From: Priapulus caudatus
Taxonomy: Eukaryota; Priapulida; Priapulimorpha; Priapulimorphida; Priapulidae
Length of the DNA: 64,000 nt
Assembly (NCBI RefSeq): GCF_000485595.1
Contig: NW_014577240.1
Span: 33,343-97,342 of the forward strand
Reading direction: 5' to 3'
Below are positions 56,768-64,000 of this stretch, piece after piece. The notes below the pieces were generated by a model. It was given only the letters and a program-made list of their open reading frames with translations. It made no database searches and had not been told where the DNA came from. Each line of letters opens with the position of its first letter. Position 1 is the first letter of the stretch. Made by a program: the position numbers and the translations under genes.

Positions 56768-58013
56768 TCATCCAGTTAACGGGGGCTTGTTAATCGCTGT
56801 TGTTCTGGCGACGGGATTTTCGTAACTATTTTCTGCTGTACTGTTTCCACTACCAGATCCATTGTTAACGGTACTGCTATCAGAGTTGCCCTTCTCTGGT
56901 CCGGTGTCTCTAGGCCCGGCATTTGGCTCTGCGTCTGCTATTTGTGTTGTATCTGTATCTTCATTAACAGCTATACTATTATCGGTGCTACGGCTGCTGC
57001 GCGTGTAATAGTCGCGACCACTTCTCTCTGTCTCTACTATTGATGTTGTCGCTATTGTTGGTATTGTCTCTTCTTCTGGTGTTGTCGCTTCTTCTGGTGT
57101 TGTCTCTACTTCTGGTGGTGTCTTAACTTCTCGTGTTGTCTTAACTTCTGGTGTTTTCTCTACTTCTGGTGTTGTCTCTACTTCTGGTGTTGTCTCTACT
57201 TCTGGTGTTGTCTCTACATCTGGTGTTGGCTCTACTTCTGGTGTTGTCTTGACTTCTGGTGTTGTCTCTACTTCTGGTGTTGTCTTAACTTCTGGTGTTG
57301 GCTCTACTTCTGGTGGTGTCTTAACTATTGGAATTGTCGCTATTGTTGGTGTTGTCTCTATTGTTGGTGTTATCTCTATTGTTGGCGTTGTCTCTGGTGA
57401 TGATGTTGTATCTAGTGTTAGTGTGATTTTTGCTTTTGCTGTTACTTCTACTGTGGGTGTTGCTTCTACAATTAATGTTGTCTCTACTTCTGATGATGTC
57501 TCTACTGTTGATGTTGCATCTAATATTGGTATGGTCTTTGCTGTTGATGTTGTACCTAGTGTTGATGTGTTCTTTGTCATTGCTCCTGTCTCTGCCCTGT
57601 CTTTATTGTTGGCGTTGTTTCTACTTCTGGTGTTGTCTCTACTGTCGGTGTTGTATCCAGCTTTTGTGTGGTCTCTGCTACTAGTGTATCCTCTGCTGTT
57701 GGTGTGTTACTAGGTTCTTCATTAACTCCGTTATTATTGATGTTCCTGCGTTTAACTTCACTCGTGTGAGGTTTAATTTCATCAGGTACGCCGACAACGT
57801 CATTCTTTGTTATCGCTGACCTTTCTGTTTCTTCATTACCTCTCTCTTCAAACACGACCGTGTTGTCTTTATCCACAATGTCTAAAGAAATTGACTTTGC
57901 TCCATCAGCGGTCATCTTTATTTCTGTATTTGGACTCGCCACCGTGTCGCTGTGTGTTTTATGCGACACCTTTGCTATAGTACCTAGGGTTCCGTCAAGT
58001 ATTACCTCCTCAC
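56768..58013 (-). CDS. PEP-synthase-like gene, last exon with Thr/Pro/Glu repeat tail
   Basis: It begins GEEVILDGTLGTIAKV, the normal end of a PEP-mobile domain, and then continues far beyond the usual terminus. A charged segment follows, then a repetitive segment (about 57.05–57.60 kb) built on the hexapeptide TTPEVE and variants such as TTPTIE, in 18-bp units. The tail is acidic and Ser/Asn-rich and ends at a stop at 56768. A one-base frame change at about 57580–57605 separates the two open segments; an indel is the simplest explanation. The repeat resembles mucin-type or linker sequence; no transmembrane segment follows it. Confidence 0.75.
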
Positions 58014-61000
58014 CTGTGTAGAAATAAGCTATATCAGTCACGACTGTATTTAGGTAATTGTGGGCGTGGTTACATACTTTTAATATTGTCTACATTACAT
58101 TTATTATGTTGTATACTGTAAAGACGTGTGCTATTTGATAATACTATTCATTTAATAATTCCTAACAACTTAAAACAATATTGTATGACATTTATTAACA
58201 CATCGAACAATAGAGTAACAATCGCAGGCAAGCGACAGCGTTTTGCCAAGCCACTATAAGTCTTACTGCCGAAAAACTTAACACTTACCACGGATGAATG
58301 ATTACTTAATATACTGCTAATAATACCAACCTGTGGTAAAGACGATCGTAGCTTTTTCGGCAGATACCAGACATGGTAGTCCATATTCCCGTGCTACCAC
58401 TGCTCCTGTAAACGTACACGAAATTCGACTTGTAGGCAAATGAGTTAAATGTCTCGCTTAATTAAATTTATTGGGCCGTTCATATTAGTGCTTCTCTTAT
58501 ATATTACACAGGTGTGGTAAAATATTAGGAATCGCGTTGTATTGTATGACTCGCCTTAATCCCAACACATGGGAATTCATACGAAATAAATTGCTATTAA
58601 AAAAACTGCGCCCACCATGTGAAAGCAGTCCACCTAGTTCCGTGCACAAGCCGGAGATGAGCGGAAAGTAAGGAGACCAACCGATGTCCGTGTACGGTAC
58701 GATTAATATCTCGCCGTGCTTAGGAACAAAAAATGTCCAAATCATAATACAAATACTAATAGGCCTACTACTCCTAATACTAATACTAATAGGCCTACTA
58801 CTACTAATACTAATACTACTAATAATAATAACAATAATAATAATATCAGCAATATTATTAATTACAAATCATTAACTATAATTATTAACACAAAAATGGA
58901 AACCGTCTCACTCAATATCGACTATGACATATATGTGGTGTTTTTAAACATGATATTTACTCAGTCGCGTGCAATAATGACACGATAGATAAATATGGGT
59001 AATTCATATATTAATTCATGAGTGCGACTGGACTATAGAGGGTATACCTGAATGCTGGCAGCATCCTCTAATGATTTCACGACGCGACATTTCGCCCTCA
59101 CGACGCCGTGGCTTACTGGCATGCCTACGGGATGTAAAATACGGGTTTATATACCGTCACAAGTATAGGCCTACACGTTAAATTTTACAGCATCTGATTT
59201 TTGGACGGATTCTAGGGCATTGTAATACAAATATTTAATATTAAGTAAACAGTATACAGATAATGAAAAATAACACAGATAATAAGCAATCACGAGCACG
59301 AAGCCACCGTGTAGCATGCATGAATCAAGATTACTAATCAAAATATTAACCTATTACCATAACGTGTTTGGCAAATTTACTTCAAGTTAATTAAGATTAG
59401 TGCATCACGTGATAAATCGTTGAAATCTCATTGGATAACGTCGCAGGTACTATGAAGCAATAGTGCCCGCCTGAGCGGGCACTATTGCTTGCGCGACGCA
59501 TTGTTATTATAACGCATTGTGTTCACGTCACGAATCTCCTGCGTCTGGGCGCCACGCAAGAGTTTCGAATTAATGGCGATTGTGTTTGTGTCGAGCGTTT
59601 TGTTACATCGAATGCATCGGCAAATTAGGGAGATATATATATATATATATATATGCGAACCTGAGAGTTTCACTGTGATTAATGCATCCTCTTCATTAAA
59701 CTCGTCCTCGATCTGTAAACATGTAATTTTGCATGCATGGCCAGCATCATTGAGTGACGTTCTCACAATTTACATCACATTCTTCTATGTTAAGAGTTTA
59801 TGACCTCCCGTCATAGAAATGATGCAGCTTCCGTTAAACTCATAAAGTAAAAATAAGTACAACCCATGCATGGTTATCTGCAAATTTGTAGGCTACACGT
59901 TACATAGGATTTACATAAGATAGCGTCACTACAAATCCTAGCAACCCATATTCCTTCATGTATTTTCTTAATAAGGATGATACAGCAAAAACCCGCGTAT
60001 AAGAACCTATAGTGATTAAGAACCTGTTAGCCTAAAATTTAAATTTTTAAAACAGGTTCGTAGTTGATAAAATTCAGTTAACACTTGAAAATTCATAAAT
60101 CAACTAAAACAAAAATGAAATAGGATAACCTAGAATAAGGTTTGTATTTGTCTAGATTACAGTCATTTAGACATTATGCATATTTTAGGCATTATGCATT
60201 TATGCATATTTTATATAAACAATGAACCGCACCAATATTCTACCAGCAACAAGCACCATTTTTTCTTAAGAAAATAAGAACCTATTTAAGAACCTAAATA
60301 GCCTAATTTCCCAGTAAACACCAATTATATAAGGATCTTTTTAGGCTAACTAATGGTTATTATACGCGGGTTTTTACTGTATTTGATTGCAATATCATGC
60401 GAATATACGGAATCCATCACTACGGTGATTGATAATTATAGTCGATTTCATATATTATGCTATTTGATAAGATACATCTTACTGGTTCAGGTAAGCCACC
60501 GCTGACCATTGGAAACTGCATAGCCATCAATGTCGGCATCAGCTTTCTCCTACGCATTGCCCTGCAGTAAAAGTAGATATTATTTAACAGCTAAGATGTG
60601 CACCTTATGCTCGTTTACATACGTTTCACATGTAAACAATGTCGATTCGGCTAATAATATTGCATTTGCTCTAAGCATATTCAGTATGAAAGAAACAAGA
60701 TGCAAATCACGTTACTTGTTGATGAGTTTGGCCGACCGAGTCGCGATCAGCTTGCGAATCTCGCTGTGCGTGAAGAAGAAGATCAGCTCTCTGTCAGGTA
60801 GACGACCCTAGCAAAATGAACACCCTTTACTCGTCTCAAGCGTTACACATGACGTCGGGAACTATCATCGCGAAAACCTGCGCTGCAAATAACAACTTAG
60901 ATCCGCACTAATTTTATATCATTAATATTATCGTCGTTTCATCGGTGGCCGGTCACGCTCACATCCTCGAACTCTTATAACTTATAATACTTATTATAAT

Positions 61001-61019
61001 AATTATATAATATAATAAT

Positions 61020-61063
<44 letters not shown>

Positions 61064-63209
61064 ATAGATAACCACTAACTCCAACACCGTCAACACCATC
61101 AAAAATCAAATACCAGCTAAACTACAGAGAGCCAACCTAGAAACCAATAAAGGGAAAACAGAATATCACGTTCTATTTAGAATATCACGGTACCTAATCA
61201 GAAAAAACGGCCCTGATGATTGGAAAATGTGCAAATATTTTTGATCGAAAATTAACACAGAAAGATCCTAGCTACCGACGTTTTCAACCAACTGAAAAAT
61301 ATTCTCTTATATAGCTACATATCTCTGGAAATTAAACTTGGTATTTTTAAAGCTTTCGTCTCCAGGGTCTTTCTTTATAACAGTGAGCTATGGGTGCTCA
61401 CGGCACATCTGGAGAACAGAGTCGATGTCATCCAAAGACGTTTCCTGCGGAAGATTCTACATATAAAATTACTGGACAAGGTCAGAAATGAGATACTCTA
61501 TAAGAAGATCCACACCATCCCATGGAGCGCTACCATTAAAATTAGGAGACTCCGATGGCTGGGCCATGCGATGAAACTGCCACCAACAGCTCCAGCTCAG
61601 AAAGCAATGGCTGAGTATTTTCGACCTTTGCGAAGGGATCCCGGACGATCAAAAACAACCTGGTTCGATGTGGTGAAGGAAGATCTTGAGAGACTAAATT
61701 TCCCTATTAGTGGTGACGTGTGGAACAACGTACGTCTACTGGCAAATGATCGTGAGCTCTGGAGGCTAGGAGTAGTGGGCGCAATGACTGCTATGGTCGG
61801 AAAGCGTTCGCAGTAGTATATATATATATAATATTATACTTATTATAATAACTTAACTCTTAATAATTATAACTCTTATAATAATAACTTTTATTATAGT
61901 TTAAAGATCATTTTCTAGTTTGCATCTACCTGGCGCAAATCTTTCTTAGGCTTAAAAACGCGTTGCAAGAGTTAATTATATGACATATTTACTTCCTGTT
62001 CGAGCAGCTCAGCCAATCTGCGATAGCCTTGTCTCATGTTGTCCGTGCCTTTGATGGCAGTGCCCTTTGTCGCTTCTCTGTAACTGACAGCTTGTCTAGC
62101 CCTCGGCAGTAGGAAGTGAATTATTTTCCTTAAATTGAAAAGCAATGCACTTTTGTAAATGTGAAGTTGGTTGTCATGCCATGGCTGGCGTGACATATGA
62201 AACGTTGAACGTGATGCCCTGGAAAGAATTATTTACGAAATAAAATCCGTCGAACCTCTGGATGAAACCAAGCGGTGTTTTTATATTCACAAGTGCTTCT
62301 TCTTCGGTCATGTACTTCTTTGTTTCTGTCAGCTGGCTCGGAGATTTTGTCATTTCCTTTAATAGAACGAGTAGAATAAGTGTTAGTAGAACATTAGTAC
62401 AATACGTTAGACAATTATAATGCACAGTATGTTAACTTTCGCACGCTTGCGCCGACCGCACGCACGCCCGTATACACACGCACACGAATGTTGCTCGTTT
62501 TATCTACTAAGGCAAATATAATGTCAATACATTACGTATTGATGCGAAAGTCATATGTCTATACATCATCGATATACCTGTATTGTCTTAACGACTTGTT
62601 CTGGCTCCATTCTCCATGGCTTTTCCATAAGTTCAGCCTAAAGAAATCACTATTTTGACGACATCTTAAAATATTGTATAACACATAACGACATATACCA
62701 ATAATTAAATTTAGTGGATTGATGATTAGTAGATTTCTATTAAAATTAGGCAAACACAAATAAACAGGTATGAGAAGCATGGTCCTACTAATTTCTTATA
62801 TGTTCGTTTGGTTATCGTTTTACGTTTAAGAAAATAATTATCCTTGTAATAGATTCTGAAATACTACATTCGACTCTTTATATTAATAAATGCACTGGAA
62901 TGTGTAGTACAATATGAAAGTTAGTCCGACACGAAAATCTATCAGTCAAATAATTCCTTACCTCTCTCACACATCTGTGTCCGTGCGCATTCATAAACTG
63001 GTCAAACATCTGCTTGAGTTCGCCACTAGCATCTGATCGGAGCCACTGCACAGCTGTCTCAGGCATCAGTGAGTGGAAGAAGGGGGCTCTCCCGTTGTTA
63101 ATTACAGCCCGCGCCATGCTGCGGAGAGCGGAAGGAACGTCGGCGCTGAGCACATCCGGGCACGTCGACAGCAGCATGGCGACGTCCGACATTGAGCTGC
63201 TGGACACGT
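56768..63209 (-). CDS. PEP-synthase-like (PEP-utilising / rifampicin-phosphotransferase-like) protein, 3' part
   Basis: Ten exons encode the C-terminal half of a protein resembling the PEP-utilising enzymes annotated in invertebrates. Exons are 63209–62962, 62637–62578, 62356–62256, 62128–61993, 60807–60716, 60561–60483, 59124–59048, 58718–58616, 58405–58331 and 58013–56768. Motifs in order are FMNAHGHRCVREAELMEKPW, FLLPRARQAVSYREATKG, DNMRQGYRRLAELLEQE, LPDRELIFFFTHSEIRKL, GMPVSHGVVRAKCRVV, and then TDIGWSPYFPLISGLCTELG with GGLLSHGAVVAREYGLPC. The last is the swivelling PEP-mobile domain, whose His is the expected phosphate carrier. Junctions use GT–AG and keep phase except between 60483 and 59124, where one base is missing. 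The last exon carries an unusual Thr/Pro/Glu repeat tail. The N-terminal PEP/ATP-binding domain lies outside the window. The substrate in animals is not established. Confidence 0.85.
58331..58405 (-). CDS. PEP-synthase-like gene, exon i
   Basis: It encodes AVVAREYGLPCLVSAEKATI, then VFTTG, the usual continuation of GGLLSHG. The acceptor is gtttacag and the donor is CACAG|GTTGG. A different frame starting MDYHVWYLPKK is a shadow. Confidence 0.9.
58616..58718 (-). CDS. PEP-synthase-like gene, exon h (PEP-mobile domain)
   Basis: It encodes HGEILIVPYTDIGWSPYFPL, then ISGLCTELGGLLSHG. The pattern TDxGWxPxFxxxxGxxTExGGxxSHG is diagnostic of the mobile domain, and its SHG His is the expected phosphorylated residue. 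The acceptor is ttcctaag and the donor is CATG|GTGGGC. Confidence 0.93.
58755..58860. repeat. TACTAATA/AATAAT microsatellite with AGGCCTACTA units
   Basis: ACTAATAGGCCTACTACT occurs twice, then AATAATAATAACA triplets. It lies between the PEP-synthase-like exons at 58718 and 59048. Confidence 0.8.
59048..59124 (-). CDS. PEP-synthase-like gene, exon g
   Basis: It encodes GMPVSHGVVRAKCRVVKSLE, then DAASIQ, the start of the PEP-mobile domain (compare GxPVSxGxxxGxARVV). The acceptor is catcccgtag and the donor is CAG|GTATAC. Confidence 0.83.
59455..59490. repeat. Perfect 16-bp stem hairpin
   Basis: AAGCAATAGTGCCCGC, loop CTGA, then the exact reverse complement. It lies in an intron of the PEP-synthase-like gene. 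Confidence 0.85.
59632..59654. repeat. (TA)n microsatellite
   Basis: Short TATATA run of about 22 bases in the same intron. Confidence 0.85.
60483..60561 (-). CDS. PEP-synthase-like gene, exon f
   Basis: It encodes KAMRRRKLMPTLMAMQFPMV, then SGGLPEP, matching the Arg-rich RRR stretch that follows the THxEI motif in homologues. The acceptor is tttactgcag and the donor is CCA|GTAAGA. Its end is phase 0, whereas the next recognised exon needs one carried base, so an indel or a missed micro-exon is likely. Confidence 0.75.
60716..60807 (-). CDS. PEP-synthase-like gene, exon e
   Basis: It encodes GRLPDRELIFFFTHSEIRKL, then IATRSAKLINK. This corresponds to the family pattern LPDxDLxFFLTHxEI. The acceptor is ttttgctag and the donor is AA|GTAACG. 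Confidence 0.87.
61018..61062. repeat. (TA)n microsatellite
   Basis: About 40 bases of alternating T and A border the 5' side of the non-LTR fragment. A shorter TATATA run follows its 3' end at about 61817, which could be its 3' tail. Confidence 0.9.
61249..61816 (+). pseudogene. Non-LTR retrotransposon reverse transcriptase C-terminal fragment
   Basis: The open frame encodes ATDVFNQLKNILLYSYISLE, then SRVFLYNSELWVLT, FQRRFLRKIL-like VIQRRFLRKILHIKLLDKVR, KIRRLRWLGHAMKLPP and DPGRSKTTWFDVV. This is the end of an endonuclease-type LINE ORF (thumb and connector, with the RRLRWxGHxxR and GRxxxTW motifs). The palm with YxDD is not intact upstream (61.06–61.25 kb is decayed). It lies in a PEP-synthase-like intron, antisense to the gene, between AT-rich microsatellites. 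Confidence 0.8.
61993..62128 (-). CDS. PEP-synthase-like gene, exon d
   Basis: It encodes KIIHFLLPRARQAVSYREAT, then KGTDNMRQGYRRLAELLEQE. This resembles the LPxARxAVxxRExTK and QxRxxYRxLxxxL pattern of the family. The acceptor is caatttaag and the donor is GAA|GTAAAT. The next intron contains a non-LTR retrotransposon remnant. Confidence 0.87.
62256..62356 (-). CDS. PEP-synthase-like gene, exon c
   Basis: It encodes EMTKSPSQLTETKKYMTEEE, then ALVNIKTPLGFIQ. The acceptor is tctattaaag and the donor is CAGAG|GTTCGA. The two leftover bases are completed by exon d. The open frame continues past the donor, but the phase and homology favour splicing. Confidence 0.75.
62578..62637 (-). CDS. PEP-synthase-like gene, exon b (20 codons)
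   Basis: It encodes AELMEKPWRMEPEQVVKTIQ, a direct continuation of HGHRCVRE as in invertebrate homologues. It lies between acceptor ttctttag and donor CAG|GTATAT, phase 0 on both sides. Confidence 0.85.
62962..63209 (-). CDS. PEP-synthase-like gene, exon a
   Basis: It encodes SSSSMSDVAMLLSTCPDVLS, SMARAVINNGRAPFFHSLMP and the conserved FMNAHGHRCVRE. The acceptor is atttaccag and the donor is GAG|GTAAGG. It is the most upstream exon I could recognise; nothing convincing was found from 63.21 to 64 kb. Confidence 0.82.
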
Positions 63210-64000
63210 CTGGTAAATATGCACCCCACAGTCAGTTGTAGAAAACATGACGTCACTTATCGATAACACGATAACGCGATGTCGTTTGCCGAAAACCGAA
63301 TTAGATAACATGTCATCCAATGACACCATGATGTCATCTATTGAAGCTATGATGCCAGCTATATCGAGAATAGGGAAAACATGGCATTTATTCATGTTAA
63401 ATAATACTGGGAAAACTTAGTCAGTTTTATTCTTCGCGTCCTGGTGATCCCGTTATTTGCAGTAGCAATACAGCAAGGTTACGGAATGATGTATATACGA
63501 TAGAGTGGTCCAACGTTACTCTCTACCGTCGTACTTGAAGCGAGCTTATAATTCGAATAGCCGAATTCGATGATGATAGATCAATCGAGACAAGTTCAAT
63601 TAACGATAATCGTCATAATATAAGTTCATTAACGTAGTTTTATTGTCAGAGATCTATTCGAACCGTCTATGCGCTTACTGGACGAGTCTCGCTCGAGGAC
63701 CATTCGCATGATGTTCGACCACATAGCAGACGTACCGGAAGTCCTTATATGGTAGTTCCATGCCTGACATATAAATAGTTTACATAGTGGAGCGGTTAAA
63801 AGTGTTTTTAGGCATATCGTTCAGTTGGCGATACAAGCATGAAAATTGTCATGAAAATTGTCACTTGACAAGAAAACGGTCCTAGCCACTTGAAATTTCA
63901 AAATGGCGGCCATTTTCCAGGATGACCGCCATCAGAATCTCCAAATTATACTTTTTCTAATAGAAATTGATTAAGGAGGTTTTGGTGTCGTTTCCATGCT

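Noticed and set aside
58148-58384. ORF starting MDYHVWYLPKK as a separate small gene
   Set aside because: Another frame of the same bases is the PEP-mobile exon AVVAREYGLPC, with correct splice sites.
59455-59490. Rho-independent terminator
   Set aside because: The hairpin has no T run and lies in an intron of a eukaryotic gene.

Overview
The window is a piece of a metazoan nuclear genome. Genes are split into exons by GT–AG introns, intergenic DNA is rich in repeats, and there are LTR and non-LTR retrotransposons, foldback/MITE-like elements, many microsatellites and one 599-base assembly gap. The gene set points to a marine invertebrate: an animal JMJD6 orthologue, a zona-pellucida-domain (ZP) gene, a PEP-synthase-like gene of the kind found in invertebrates, and a multicopy invertebrate gene family with DTDV and LTxCD motifs. 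I cannot fix the phylum. No bacterial operon, CRISPR array, rRNA or tRNA gene was recognised.

Layout. 0–8 kb: a 36-bp minisatellite that encodes a frameshifted Pro/Glu-rich repeat, then a minus-strand ZP-domain gene whose exons (about 3.74–7.18 kb) sit between long simple repeats (CCACCA-type, GGTC-type, CT and CA). 8–15 kb: mostly non-coding, with microsatellites, a dispersed repeat and a TTAGGG-containing inverted-repeat element. 15.3–19.8 kb: minus-strand JMJD6, with seven exons visible and the eighth expected exon probably inside the N gap. 20.5–22.1 kb: a second copy of the 13.1–14.75 kb repeat. 22.85–25.57 kb: an element with inverted termini, an ING-type PHD finger broken by a frameshift, and a 1.4-kb purine tract. 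26.5–28.2 kb: a gag-like coiled-coil and integrase-fragment LTR element. 29.76–36.60 kb: a minus-strand Ty3/Gypsy-type element with both LTRs, disrupted by an 840-bp foldback insertion. 36.6–40.8 kb: TAG microsatellites and copies of a hairpin-rich repeat family. 41–43 kb: a decayed copy of a multicopy invertebrate gene family. 43.87–48.65 kb: a decayed plus-strand Gypsy-type element. 48.7–56.7 kb: non-genic DNA with three notable inverted-repeat structures. 56.77–63.21 kb: a minus-strand gene for a PEP-synthase-like protein, with a long Thr/Pro/Glu repeat tail and a non-LTR retrotransposon fragment in one intron.

The three host genes all lie on the minus strand and show no functional coupling. 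Several exons need single-base frame corrections, and the two copies of the 1.6-kb repeat differ mainly by small indels. Uncorrected long-read indels in the assembly are therefore a real possibility, and frameshifts here should be read with that in mind.
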